A stretch of 64,000 nt of DNA. Source: Actinomyces qiguomingii (GTDB lineage: Bacteria > Actinomycetota > Actinomycetes > Actinomycetales > Actinomycetaceae). Both the position numbers and the translations under genes were made by a program. Position 1 is the stretch's first letter. Every line of letters starts with the position of its first letter. Shown here in pieces: positions 54,135 to 63,252 of this stretch. Under the pieces are notes generated by a model. The model did not search any database. It had not been told where the DNA came from and was given only the letters and a program-made list of their open reading frames with translations. Where the stretch lies: the NCBI RefSeq assembly GCF_004102025.1, contig NZ_CP025228.1, forward strand, positions 2,046,001 through 2,110,000, given 5' to 3'.

Positions 54135-56093
54135 ATGACATGTCTGAACCACACGCGCTATCTGGCCCAGCCCCATCACGACACCGGCCCCGCCTACCTC
54201 CTGGGCGCGCGGCATCCGGGAGCCCGGCTGACCGCACGCTTGTGGGTGCCCTCCTCCTGGCAGCCCGAGCGCATCGTCCTGCGGCAGGTGATTGACGGAG
54301 AGCCGGACCTATCCTCGGCCCGGCCGGTGGCCAGTTCCGAAGCCGGCACCTGGTGGGAGGCGACCATCCGGCTCGTCAACCCGGTCAACCACTATCGCTT
54401 CTTGCTGCTGACCCCCGCCGCTGGCCACCCCTACATGTGGTTTCACGCCGCAGGCCTGTCCGATCATGACGTCCCCGATGCCACTGACTTTCGCGTCCTG
54501 GCCGCTGACGACGCCCCGGACTGGGTTCTTGACGCGGTGTGCTACCAGATCTTCCCGGACCGCTTCGCGGCCCGCATCCCACCCCGGGAGCGCATCGCTC
54601 CGGCCTGGGCACAATCGCACCACTGGCTGGATGAGCCGCCCGTCGCCGGTGACCCCAGCGCAGCGGCCTGGTACGGCGGGGACCTGGACGGCATCACCGA
54701 CCACCTGAGCTATCTGCAGGGATTGGGCGTGAACACCGTCTACCTGACCCCGGTGTTCCCAGCCGGCTCTGTGCATCGCTACGACTCCACCAGTTTCGAT
54801 CATGTCGATGCCCTGCTCGGAGGCGACGCGGCCCTGGCCCGCCTGTCGGAGGCACTGCACAGGCGCGGCATGCGCCTGCTGCTGGACCTGACCACCAACC
54901 ACACCGGCGTCCGCCATGACTGGTTCCGCAGGGCGGTGTCCGACGCGGAGTCCGCCGAGGCCGGTTTCTACTCCTTTGAGCGTCACCCCGACCGGTACGC
55001 CACCTGGTTGGGAGTGGACTCCATGCCCAAACTCGACCACCGCTCCGAGGCCATGCGCGACCGGTTGCTGCGAGGAATGGATTCGGTGACCGCCCGCTGG
55101 CTGCGTCCGCCCTACAGCGCCGACGGCTGGCGCACGGATGTGGCCAATATGACCGGACGCAGCGGCATGGTCGACCTGGCTCATCAGGCCGCGGCAGACA
55201 TGCGTGCCACCATGCGGCAGGTGGAGGCGGAAACCTCTCGAGGTCTGTGGCTGGTGGCCGAACACGGCCACGACGCCTCCGGCGACCTGACTGGAACGGG
55301 CTGGCACGGTACCATGAACTATCACGGCTTCACCCGACCACTGTGGTCCTGGCTGGCCGACCCCGACCCCGCCGATAACCTGAGCTGGCCGGGTGTTGAC
55401 AACGGCATTCCCCGAATCCCGGCCGGCCCGGTCTCCCGGGGTGTGCGCCAGTATGCCGCCCGCATGCCCGGCACCTGCCTGACCCACTCCATGAACCTGC
55501 TGGGCTCGCACGACACGCCGCGTATCCGCACCGTGGTTGGCTCCCGTGAGGCCCAACTGGTGGCCGCCACCGCACTGTTCACGGCTCCCGGCGTGCCAAC
55601 CGTGTTTTCCGGCGACGAACTCGGCGCCACCGGGCGCACCGGCGAGCACTCCCGCACCACCATGCCCTGGAGCCGTCCGCCGGGCAGCGCGCCCACAGAC
55701 GAGCTGAATGATCGGGGCGCCTGGGGACCGGTCGACCGCGTCATGCTGGACCGCTACCGGCTGCTGGGGCGGCTCCGGCGCGAACTGCCGGCGCTTCGAC
55801 GCGGCGGCATGCGTTGGGTGCATGCCGAGGATGACCTAATGGTCTGGCTGCGCACCCACCCGGAGGGAGACGTGCTGGTGGCCCTGGCCCGAGCGGGGGG
55901 AACCAGCTTGGATCTGCCGCTGGCTTCGCTTCCCGCCGGGGCGGTCGCTGCCGTGGAGGCGATGGACGGCATCGATATCACCGTCGTCGGCGCAATGGAC
56001 GGCCGCCTGACCATAAACGCCACCGGCCCTGGCTCGGCGATCGTCATGCTGCGTCCCGGATACGCACCCACGGAGTCAGCCCGTAACCGCTAG
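54135..56093 (+). CDS. GH13 alpha-amylase family glycosidase (neopullulanase/cyclomaltodextrinase type)
   Basis: The 652-aa protein has an N-terminal beta-sandwich (about 1-125) of the type seen in maltogenic amylases. The GH13 barrel follows: AVCYQIFPDRFA, GDLDGITDHLSYLQGLGVNTVYLTP, DLTTNHTG, the nucleophile in ADGWRTDVANM, the acid/base glutamate in LVAEHGHDASG, and NLLGSHDTPRI. No signal peptide is seen, so it would hydrolyse imported maltodextrins in the cytoplasm. It is the last gene of the mal operon. Confidence 0.9.
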   Translation: MTCLNHTRYLAQPHHDTGPAYLLGARHPGARLTARLWVPSSWQPERIVLRQVIDGEPDLSSARPVASSEAGTWWEATIRLVNPVNHYRFLLLTPAAGHPYMWFHAAGLSDHDVPDATDFRVLAADDAPDWVLDAVCYQIFPDRFAARIPPRERIAPAWAQSHHWLDEPPVAGDPSAAAWYGGDLDGITDHLSYLQGLGVNTVYLTPVFPAGSVHRYDSTSFDHVDALLGGDAALARLSEALHRRGMRLLLDLTTNHTGVRHDWFRRAVSDAESAEAGFYSFERHPDRYATWLGVDSMPKLDHRSEAMRDRLLRGMDSVTARWLRPPYSADGWRTDVANMTGRSGMVDLAHQAAADMRATMRQVEAETSRGLWLVAEHGHDASGDLTGTGWHGTMNYHGFTRPLWSWLADPDPADNLSWPGVDNGIPRIPAGPVSRGVRQYAARMPGTCLTHSMNLLGSHDTPRIRTVVGSREAQLVAATALFTAPGVPTVFSGDELGATGRTGEHSRTTMPWSRPPGSAPTDELNDRGAWGPVDRVMLDRYRLLGRLRRELPALRRGGMRWVHAEDDLMVWLRTHPEGDVLVALARAGGTSLDLPLASLPAGAVAAVEAMDGIDITVVGAMDGRLTINATGPGSAIVMLRPGYAPTESARNR

Positions 56094-56170
56094 GCGCGAT
56101 ACGCATGCCTGGCCTAACCCCGTTTCGAGTATGGACACTCACCAGCCGCAGCCGCTGATTTCCCCTTAGG

Positions 56171-57202
56171 ATGGGCATCGTGCAACAGCGCATCACCCTT
56201 GCTGACATCGCCGAGCAGGCCGGTGTCTCCACCGCGACCGTCTCCCGGGTCCTGAACGGCAAGTCGAATGTCGCGGAAGTCACTCGCCGTCAGGTGCTGG
56301 TCGCCCTGGACCTACTCGGCTACGAGCGCCCCGAATCGCTCCGCCAGGCTTCCAAGGGCCTGGTGGGTCTGATCGTGCCCGAGTTGAGCAACCCGATCTT
56401 CCCGTTGTACGCCCAGGAGATTGAGCAGCTGCTGGCACCCAGCGGGCATACTCCGCTGCTTTGCACCCAGACGCCGGGCGGCACCAGTGAGGACGAGTAC
56501 ATCGAGATGCTCGTGGACCGGGGTGTAGCCGGCATTATCTTCGTATCCGGACGCCACTCAGACACCGGTGGAGACGTCACCCGCTACCAGCGGCTGCGGG
56601 AACGGGGGGTGCCGCTGGTGACCATCAACGGCAACGCCTCCACCATCAAGGTTCCCGGCTTCGCCACCGATGACCGGGCGGCGGCGCGCATGGCGGTAGA
56701 TCACCTGGCCAGCCTGGGACACACCCGTATCGGCCTGGCAATAGGCCCCGGACGGATGGTCCCGGCCCAGCGTAAACGAGCCGGCTACGAGGACGGCATG
56801 CATAGTGATCTGCCGGACCAGTCGCTGCGTATCGTCGAGACCCTATACACCTATGAGGGCGGTGCCAGCGCCGCCGTTCGGCTGCTGGATCAGGACTGTA
56901 CGGGCATCATCTGCGGTTCGGACATAATGGCACTGGGGGTCATCTCCGGTGTGCGCGCCTCCGGAAAGACCGTCCCGCAGGACGTGTCCGTGATCGGCTA
57001 CGACGACTCCCCGCTGATCCCCATGACTAATCCGCCGCTGACCACCGTGCGTCAGCCGGTTGCCGCGATCTGCCGGGCTGCGGTCACCACCCTGATGGCG
57101 GCCATAGGCGGCGAGCAGCCGGCCGACACCGAGTTGCTTTTCACCCCCGACCTGATCGTGCGCGGGTCCACGGCCCCCGCTCCGCACACCCTCCTCCCCT
57201 GA
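56171..57202 (+). CDS. LacI-family transcriptional regulator (MalR-like)
   Basis: The 343-aa protein has the LacI HTH (ITLADIAEQAGVSTATVSRVLNG, in the first 35 residues), a hinge and a periplasmic-binding-protein-like sensor domain (GLVGLIVPELSNPIFP, DDRAAARMAVDHLASLGH, GYDDSPLIPMTNPPLTTVRQP). Its place after the mal genes makes it the likely repressor of that operon. GTG 56180 is an alternative start. Confidence 0.92.
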   Translation: MGIVQQRITLADIAEQAGVSTATVSRVLNGKSNVAEVTRRQVLVALDLLGYERPESLRQASKGLVGLIVPELSNPIFPLYAQEIEQLLAPSGHTPLLCTQTPGGTSEDEYIEMLVDRGVAGIIFVSGRHSDTGGDVTRYQRLRERGVPLVTINGNASTIKVPGFATDDRAAARMAVDHLASLGHTRIGLAIGPGRMVPAQRKRAGYEDGMHSDLPDQSLRIVETLYTYEGGASAAVRLLDQDCTGIICGSDIMALGVISGVRASGKTVPQDVSVIGYDDSPLIPMTNPPLTTVRQPVAAICRAAVTTLMAAIGGEQPADTELLFTPDLIVRGSTAPAPHTLLP

Positions 57203-57218
57203 CCCACCCACCTCATCC

Positions 57219-57252
57219 AGATCGGCTGATTAACCATCGAGATCGGCTGATA
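57219..57252. repeat. Short intergenic repeat, two copies
   Basis: AGATCGGCTGAT occurs at 57219 and 57240, a spacing of 21 bp. The element resembles the 22-bp repeat found before def but differs in its central bases. Confidence 0.6.
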
Positions 57253-57267
57253 TGGCGATGATGTGCC

Positions 57268-58473
57268 TCAGCGGGACCATGTGCGCGCCAGGCGCGCCCC
57301 CATCTCAACAAGCCGCGCGCGCAGCTGGACGGCACCACCGGCATTCCAACCGCCCTCCCGGTTGCCGTCCGTTCCCTCCAACGAATAAGCCGATACCACA
57401 CCCGCCGCGGCGAGCTCGCCACGCGGCGCCGCCATACGCCCCGCAATCAGCACTGTCGGCAGCGCCGAGTTAACGGCTGCCTCGCCAACCACCGCGACCA
57501 CGCAGTCGGCAACAACATCAAAAACCTCTCCGGCCGCTGTTACCACCAGATCCTGACCGGCGACAGCCCCGTCCAGGTCCAACAGCCGGGCCATCACGCG
57601 GGGACCGGGTAGGGCGCGGGCCCCAAGTGCGCGCAACACCAGGGCCGCTCCCCCGCCTGCACCGGTGCCCCGGGAAACAACCGACGACGGCGAGGCCCCC
57701 TCAGCCCCTGCACCCACGATCGGCAGGGTTCCGCCTTGATTGGCGAAGGCCAGCTCGGCGATCCGCGACGCCGCCGCGCAGGCTTTCAGGTTCAGCTCCT
57801 GGGCTCGCTCCCCACTCAATGTGCTCACCTCGCTCAGCGCCTGGCCTGCGCCCGAGACACCGCCCAACGGGGTGTCATCAGCCAGGGCGAGTACCAGCTC
57901 GCGACCGGCAATCAGTGCACGCGCAGACTCCAGCCCACCGAGTGCTTCCAGCGCCCCGAGCCCGCCGTCATGCACAGCGGTTGACGCCAGGGTAACCACA
58001 AGCATGTCGCCGGGCGCCGTCAATCGCAGGGCGGCGGCCAGCGCCTGCCCCAGTCCCGCCGTCGTTCCTGATTGGGCCTCGAGTGAGGCCTGCTCGCGGT
58101 CAGCCGGCAGGGCCAGCAGTCGGGCCGCGTCCAGCAACCAGGTGGCACCCATAACGCCCCGGCGCGCGCTGCTCATTACCGCCGGTGCGGCGTGTTGCAG
58201 GCGTAGCAGATCCACCTCCCGGATCTGTCCGAGCGGCCCCGCCGCGTGCAGGGCGGTGCGGGAAGCGACCCGTGCTTCGGGAAGCGCCTGCGCCGTGCCG
58301 GGCCCGCCGTCGGGCAGCGGCAGGATCGTCACGACGTCGTCGGGCCTGTCGTGTGCCCAGCCGACGGCGATCTGTGCGGCCACACCGTGGGCGTCAAGCC
58401 CCAGCTCAGGCCCAGCCACTGGTACCCCGCCGGGCTCGGGGAACATGGGTCCCGGCGCCACGAGCACTCGCAT
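57268..58473 (-). CDS. Glycerate kinase family protein, divergent
   Basis: The 401-aa protein follows the GarK/GlxK order: MRVLVAPGPM, DVVTILPLPDGGPGTAQAL, a VTLASTAVHDGGLGAL segment corresponding to the G-S-A-T-N-D-GG-G motif, RELVLALADDTPLGG (family D-V-xNPL), and SRGTGAGGGAALVL. Several motif residues are changed, so substrate and activity are uncertain. ATG 58473 gives the normal N-terminus. It follows the dipeptidase gene by 22 bp. Confidence 0.8.
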   Translation of the reverse strand: MRVLVAPGPMFPEPGGVPVAGPELGLDAHGVAAQIAVGWAHDRPDDVVTILPLPDGGPGTAQALPEARVASRTALHAAGPLGQIREVDLLRLQHAAPAVMSSARRGVMGATWLLDAARLLALPADREQASLEAQSGTTAGLGQALAAALRLTAPGDMLVVTLASTAVHDGGLGALEALGGLESARALIAGRELVLALADDTPLGGVSGAGQALSEVSTLSGERAQELNLKACAAASRIAELAFANQGGTLPIVGAGAEGASPSSVVSRGTGAGGGAALVLRALGARALPGPRVMARLLDLDGAVAGQDLVVTAAGEVFDVVADCVVAVVGEAAVNSALPTVLIAGRMAAPRGELAAAGVVSAYSLEGTDGNREGGWNAGGAVQLRARLVEMGARLARTWSR

Positions 58474-58495
58474 ACGTTCCGCCCCTAGCGCCTTG

Positions 58496-59881
58496 TCAAT
58501 CGGCAACAGCGCCGCCGAGCCGGGCCAGCAGCAGGATCTCGGCCGTAACAATGCGTTCAAGGTCTCCCAGGTGCATGGACTCGTCCTCACTGTGGGCGCG
58601 GGTGTCCGGATCCTCGATGCCGGTGACCAAGACCTGGGCTTCGGGGAAGGTCTCCTTCAAGGTGGCGATGAACGGAATCGAGCCGCCCTGGCCAATGTTT
58701 ACGGCCTCGGTGCCGAAAGCCTCCGTAAGTGCCCAGTGGGCGGCGCGTCCCGCAGGTGTATCCGCGGCGCCGTCAAACGCGGGCCCCATCTCGCCGGAAC
58801 TGACGGTGAGCACCGCTCCGAAGGGGATATGCGCCCGCAGGTGCGCCTCCAGGGCGGCGAGCGCAGCGGCCGGGTCCTGACCGGGCGCGATGCGCAGGGA
58901 CAGGCGCGCAGTACAGGACGGGGCGAGGACGTTCCCCGCCACCGGTAGGGCAGTCACGTCCATGCCGATGACGGCCAATGCGGGCTTGGTCCACAGCCGG
59001 GCGGTCAGGTCGCCTGTGCCGGCAAGCGCAACACCGTCCAACACGCCCGCATCAGCACGAAAGTCGGACTCGGAGTACTCCGGAGAACCCGGAGCGGCCA
59101 GGGGATGGGAGATGAGCCCTTCAACCGCAACGTCACCACGGTCATCGTGCAGGGTAGCGATCAGACGGCACATGGCAGTGACGGCGTCGATGACTGGGCC
59201 GCCGTACTGGCCGGAGTGCAGAGCGTGATCGAGCACATCAAGGCGCACGTCCACCTGCACCACGCCGCGCAGCGAAGTGGTCAGCGCCGGCACCCCCACC
59301 CGCCAATTGGAGGAATCTGCAACCACAATTACATCGGCGTCCAGCTGCTCGCGGTAGGCGCCCAGGAAGTTCTCGAAGGACGGTGAGCCGACCTCCTCCT
59401 CTCCTTCAATGAACACGGTTACCGAGCAGGGCAGCTCGCCGTCATTCAGCTCGGCGAGCAGTCGTAAGGCATGCGCATGTGTGATCACGCCGGCGCCGTC
59501 GTCCGCCGCGCCCCGCCCGTACAGCCGCTCCCCGCGCCGCTCAGCAGTGAAGGGATCGGCCTGTCGCCACTTGCCAGGATCGCCGACCGGCTGGACATCG
59601 TGATGGGCGTACAGCAGCACCCGGGGGGCTCCGGCCGGGCCCTGCCTGTGGGCGAGCACGGCGGGGCGACCGGGCCCGCCCGGGCCAGCAACCGAGCTGA
59701 CACGGGCCTGAAGTCCAGCGTCCCGCAGCAGGGCGGCAACATGCTCGGCCGAGCGGCTTACCTGAGTCGGATCGTGTCCGGTCGCGGAGACGGAGGGGAT
59801 GGCGACCAGATCCGTAAGATCGGCGACCACCCGTTCGAAGGAGGCGCGGACGGCCGTGCGCGCGGCTTGGGCGGTAATCAT
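58496..59881 (-). CDS. M20-family dipeptidase
   Basis: The 461-aa metallopeptidase has YAHHDVQPVGDPGKW with the first metal histidine and aspartate, LYGRGAADDGAGVITH with the bridging Asp, and FIEGEEEVGSPSFENFL with the catalytic Glu pair. GQGGSIPFIATL near the C-terminus holds the last conserved region. The family cleaves dipeptides or related amides in the cytoplasm. Divergent from DUF3043, 40 bp apart. Confidence 0.92.
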   Translation of the reverse strand: MITAQAARTAVRASFERVVADLTDLVAIPSVSATGHDPTQVSRSAEHVAALLRDAGLQARVSSVAGPGGPGRPAVLAHRQGPAGAPRVLLYAHHDVQPVGDPGKWRQADPFTAERRGERLYGRGAADDGAGVITHAHALRLLAELNDGELPCSVTVFIEGEEEVGSPSFENFLGAYREQLDADVIVVADSSNWRVGVPALTTSLRGVVQVDVRLDVLDHALHSGQYGGPVIDAVTAMCRLIATLHDDRGDVAVEGLISHPLAAPGSPEYSESDFRADAGVLDGVALAGTGDLTARLWTKPALAVIGMDVTALPVAGNVLAPSCTARLSLRIAPGQDPAAALAALEAHLRAHIPFGAVLTVSSGEMGPAFDGAADTPAGRAAHWALTEAFGTEAVNIGQGGSIPFIATLKETFPEAQVLVTGIEDPDTRAHSEDESMHLGDLERIVTAEILLLARLGGAVAD

Positions 59882-59921
59882 GAGTTGCAGGGTAGCGCGG
59901 TCAAGCGGCTACTCTGTTCCC

Positions 59922-60539
59922 GTGAGTCTGTTAGAGAAGCTGCCGTTCGGCAAACGTGAGCGGGCCGACGCCGATACGGCCAGCAAACCGACCACCGCCG
60001 TCAAGAAGTCCGGCAAGGGGCGTCCCACCCCCAAGCGCAAAGACGCGCAGTCACGCAACCTGCACCCGATCGTGCCCGCCGACCGTAAGGCCGCCAAGCG
60101 TGAAGCGCGCGCCAAGCGGGACGAGGCCTGGGAGCGCCAGCGTCAGGCGATGCAGACCGGTGACGACCGCTACCTGCCGCCCCGTGACAAGGGCCCGATC
60201 AAGCGGTACATCCGCGACTACATAGATGCTCGCTTCTCCCTGGGCGAGTTGTTCATGCCACTGACTCTGCTGCTGATGATCGTGTTGATCGGCTTGTCCG
60301 CCCTCCGGCCCCTGATCAGCTACTACTTCATGTTGGCTATCTACCTGTTCCTGTTCGTTGCGATCGGCGACGCCGTGATCTGCTGGCGGCAGCTGCGACG
60401 CAGGCTGTACGCCAAGTTCGGCAGTGACAAGGTCCAGGAGCAGGGGATGATCTTCTGGTACATCTTCTCCCGCTGCTTCAATCTGCGTCGGTGGCGGCAG
60501 CCCGTCCCGCAAGTGGCCCGCAGGCAATATCCAGACTGA
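59922..60539 (+). CDS. DUF3043 membrane protein
   Basis: The 205-aa protein has a Lys/Arg-rich cytoplasmic N-terminus (KSGKGRPTPKRKDAQSRN), then DKGPIKRYIRDYIDARFSLGE, two membrane helices (FMPLTLLLMIVLIGLSAL and YYFMLAIYLFLFVAIGDAV), and a basic tail. This is the actinobacterial DUF3043 family, function unknown. GTG 59922 is the natural start (VSLLEKLPFGK). Confidence 0.9.
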   Translation: MSLLEKLPFGKRERADADTASKPTTAVKKSGKGRPTPKRKDAQSRNLHPIVPADRKAAKREARAKRDEAWERQRQAMQTGDDRYLPPRDKGPIKRYIRDYIDARFSLGELFMPLTLLLMIVLIGLSALRPLISYYFMLAIYLFLFVAIGDAVICWRQLRRRLYAKFGSDKVQEQGMIFWYIFSRCFNLRRWRQPVPQVARRQYPD

Positions 60540-60592
60540 ACGCAGGATGGCCGTTGGCTGAACGTCGACTGAACACCATCCGCCCCACCCCT

Positions 60593-60636
60593 CGTCGAGT
60601 TCGGTCGATATGACCGTCGAGTTCGGTCGATATGAC
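60593..60636. repeat. Two tandem copies of the 22-bp repeat, reverse orientation
   Basis: CGTCGAGTTCGGTCGATATGAC occurs twice in tandem (60593-60614 and 60615-60636). Its reverse complement matches the 44406 unit at most positions. Confidence 0.9.
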
Positions 60637-60695
60637 GGCGCAGGTCAACGAACAATATTGTTGCATGGGCGTACTTACCGGGCTAGGCTGAAGTC

Positions 60696-61703
60696 ATGGT
60701 CGCATATCGTCATCTCGGCAACTCCGGACTCAAGATCACCGAAATCACTTACGGCAACTGGCTCACCCATGGATCCCAGGTGGAGGCGGACACCGCCATT
60801 GACTGCGTGCACACGGCACTGGACCTGGGCATTACCAGCTTCGACACCGCCGATGTGTACGCGAACACAGTCGCAGAGGAGGTTCTGGGACAGGCGCTGA
60901 AAGGACAGCGTCGCGAGTCCCTGGAGATCTTCACTAAGGTGTACTGGCCCGTCGGCCCGAAGGGCCCCAATGACGTAGGCCTGTCCCGCAAGCACATCAT
61001 GGAGGGCATCGACGGCTCGCTGCGCCGCCTGGGCATGGACTACGTCGACCTCTACCAGGCGCACCGCTACGACTATGCCACACCGTTGGAGGAGACCATG
61101 CAGGCCTTCGCCGACGTCGTCCGCTCAGGCAAAGCGCTGTACATCGGCGTCTCGGAGTGGACCGCCGAGCAGATCCGCTCCGGTCAGGAGCTCGCCACCC
61201 AGATGGGCTTCCGCCTGGTGTCCAACCAGCCGCAGTACTCCGCCCTGTGGCGTGTCATCGAGGACAAGGTGGTGCCCACCTCCACCGAGCTCGGCATGGG
61301 CCAGATCGTCTGGTCGCCGATGGCCGAGGGCGTCCTGTCCGGTAAGTACCTGCCCGGGCAACAGCCGCCGGCCGGCTCGCGCGCCACGGACGAGAAGGGA
61401 GGCAAGCAGATGATCAGCCGCTGGATGCGCGACGACGTACTCACCGCCGTCCAGAAGCTGAAGCCGATTGCCGACGACGCCGGGCTGTCCATGCCGCAAC
61501 TGGCCATCGCGTGGGTACTCCAGCACGACTTCGTCTCCGCTGCACTCGTGGGCGCCTCTCGCCCCGAGCAGTTGAAGGAGAACGTAAAAGCATCCGGTGT
61601 CAAGCTGGGTGCGGACATCATGGCCGCAATCGATGCGGCTTTGGGCGACGTCGTCGAGCACGATCCGTCCCTGACCCGCTCCCCCGAGCAGCGTCCCGCC
61701 TGA
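60696..61703 (+). CDS. Aldo/keto reductase
   Basis: The 335-aa NADPH-dependent oxidoreductase is of the Kv-beta/YghZ type: YRHLGNSGLKITEITYGNW, DLGITSFDTADVY with catalytic Asp and Tyr, IFTKVYWP with the lysine, DLYQAHRYDYATPLEET with the histidine position, and IVWSPMAEGVLSGKYLPG. The substrate is unknown. A strong terminator follows. Confidence 0.92.
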   Translation: MVAYRHLGNSGLKITEITYGNWLTHGSQVEADTAIDCVHTALDLGITSFDTADVYANTVAEEVLGQALKGQRRESLEIFTKVYWPVGPKGPNDVGLSRKHIMEGIDGSLRRLGMDYVDLYQAHRYDYATPLEETMQAFADVVRSGKALYIGVSEWTAEQIRSGQELATQMGFRLVSNQPQYSALWRVIEDKVVPTSTELGMGQIVWSPMAEGVLSGKYLPGQQPPAGSRATDEKGGKQMISRWMRDDVLTAVQKLKPIADDAGLSMPQLAIAWVLQHDFVSAALVGASRPEQLKENVKASGVKLGADIMAAIDAALGDVVEHDPSLTRSPEQRPA

Positions 61704-61720
61704 CGCGCCGAAGCAGAAAC

Positions 61721-61768
61721 CCGAGACCGGTCGATGGCACAGCCATTTCGACCGGTCTCGGTGCTTTT
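61721..61768 (+). terminator. Rho-independent terminator after the aldo/keto reductase
   Basis: CCGAGACCGGTCGA (61721-61734) pairs perfectly with TCGACCGGTCTCGG (61748-61761). An inner TGGC/GCCA pairing extends the stem, and TGCTTTTTGG follows. The arms contain the CGACCGGTCTCG theme of the intergenic repeat family. Confidence 0.88.
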
Positions 61769-62062
61769 TGGCTCTTCCGATTTTAGGGAGTAGCGGGTGG
61801 ATGCGGGCCCGGCTCATAGCCAAAGACGTCCCAGTCGATCGGACAAGGAAGGGCCCCCTCCCAGCACACGCCCTCAGACTCGGCGGATTCATGCGGACCT
61901 GGGCGCAGCGCCGGGCCGAGGAACATCGTTCGTGCCGAATCCGGACACTCCCCCCGACCCGCCAGTCCCACCGACCGAACTCGATGGTAATAACGACCGA
62001 ACTCGGCAAACACAGCCCCAAACCGGAAGAGCTGGTGATTTCGACCGGTATCGGTGGGTGGG
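61769..62062. other. Intergenic region with two more 22-bp-repeat copies
   Basis: No gene is supported here. Copies of the GACCGAACTCG unit start at 61973 and 61995, again spaced by 22 bp. A related CGACCGGTATCGGTGG lies near 62042, next to the pyrD stop. Confidence 0.7.
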
Positions 62063-63112
62063 TCAGTTCAGGGGACGCGGGGTGGTCGCCAGGGCGCGGT
62101 TGATGCGCCCGGGCCAGGCCGGGCCGTTGTAGATGAAGGCCGTGTAGGCCTGCAGCAGATCCGCACCGGCGTCGAGCATCAGTTCGGCGTCCATGATGGA
62201 GGAGATGCCGCCGACGCCGATGATGATCGGGCCCTCCCCCAGCCGGTTGCGTAGCCGACGTACGACCTGCAGCGAGCGCGGCAGCAGCGGCGCGCCGGAC
62301 AGGCCGCCCTCCCCCAGGTCGTGGTCGATAGTGGTGTTGGTGGCCACCACCCCGTCCAGCTTCATGTCCAGGACCAGGTCGGCGACGGCATCGATGTCGT
62401 CCTCGGCCAAGTCCGGCGCAATCTTGACCAGCAGCGGCACGTGGCGGCGGGCGACGTCGTCAGCGGCCTCGCGCACGGCCGCTAGGATCGGGCGCAGCGC
62501 CTCGACGGCTTGCAGGCCGCGCAGGCCGGGGGTGTTGGGGCTGGAGACATTGACGACCAGGTAGTCGACCCAGCGGGCGACCTGCGCGGCGGAGTAGGCG
62601 TAGTCATCGGCGGCCCGGTCCAGTGGTGTGGTTTTGGTCTTGCCGATGTTGGCCCCGACGACGATCGATCGGCCGCGTGCGCTGGAACGCAGTCGCCGCA
62701 GCCGCTCGGCGGCCTCGTCGGCCCCGGAGTTGTTGAATCCCATGCGGTTGCGGACGGCGCGGATGGTCGGGTAGCGCCACATGCGGGGCTTGTCGTTGCC
62801 GGGTTGGGGACGGGCGGTGAAGGTGCCCACCTCCACGAAGCCGAAGCCGAGCATGTCCATGCCCTCCACGGCCTGCCCCTTCTTGTCCATGCCCGCGGCC
62901 AGTCCGAGGATCCCGGGGACGGGGCGCACGAAGGGCCCGCCCTGGTTCGCCGACGGCACGGGGAAGGCGGGGCGGCGCCCGAAGGCCTGCCGGACGACGT
63001 CGCGCACGAGCGGCACCTTGCTGGTGGCCTCGATCGCCTCCAGACAGACGTCGTGAATACGTTCCGGGTCGATGCGGTTGAAGACGGTCTTGTACAGCAG
63101 CTCGTACAGCAC
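62063..63112 (-). CDS. pyrD: Dihydroorotate dehydrogenase (quinone)
   Basis: PyrD oxidises dihydroorotate to orotate in pyrimidine synthesis, passing electrons to quinone. The 349-aa protein has the class 2 N-terminal membrane-associating helices (MLYELLYKTVFNRIDPERIHD), the FMN-binding core (GFVEVGTFTARPQPGN, NRMGFNNSGADEAAERL), the catalytic-serine region VNVSSPNTPGLR, and GVGGISSIMDAELMLDAGADLLQ. GTG start. Confidence 0.95.
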   Translation of the reverse strand: MLYELLYKTVFNRIDPERIHDVCLEAIEATSKVPLVRDVVRQAFGRRPAFPVPSANQGGPFVRPVPGILGLAAGMDKKGQAVEGMDMLGFGFVEVGTFTARPQPGNDKPRMWRYPTIRAVRNRMGFNNSGADEAAERLRRLRSSARGRSIVVGANIGKTKTTPLDRAADDYAYSAAQVARWVDYLVVNVSSPNTPGLRGLQAVEALRPILAAVREAADDVARRHVPLLVKIAPDLAEDDIDAVADLVLDMKLDGVVATNTTIDHDLGEGGLSGAPLLPRSLQVVRRLRNRLGEGPIIIGVGGISSIMDAELMLDAGADLLQAYTAFIYNGPAWPGRINRALATTPRPLN

Positions 63113-63252
63113 GTGTCCAGACTACTCGTACCGCCTCATCCGGGCCGCAGCCCCGAGCGGTGTTGGCATTGCCGAGCTGCCTTCTCCGCTAGCCTTGATT
63201 CACCAGTTCCCATCATTACGACCACCAGCAACGTCCGGCAACGAGGTGTTAA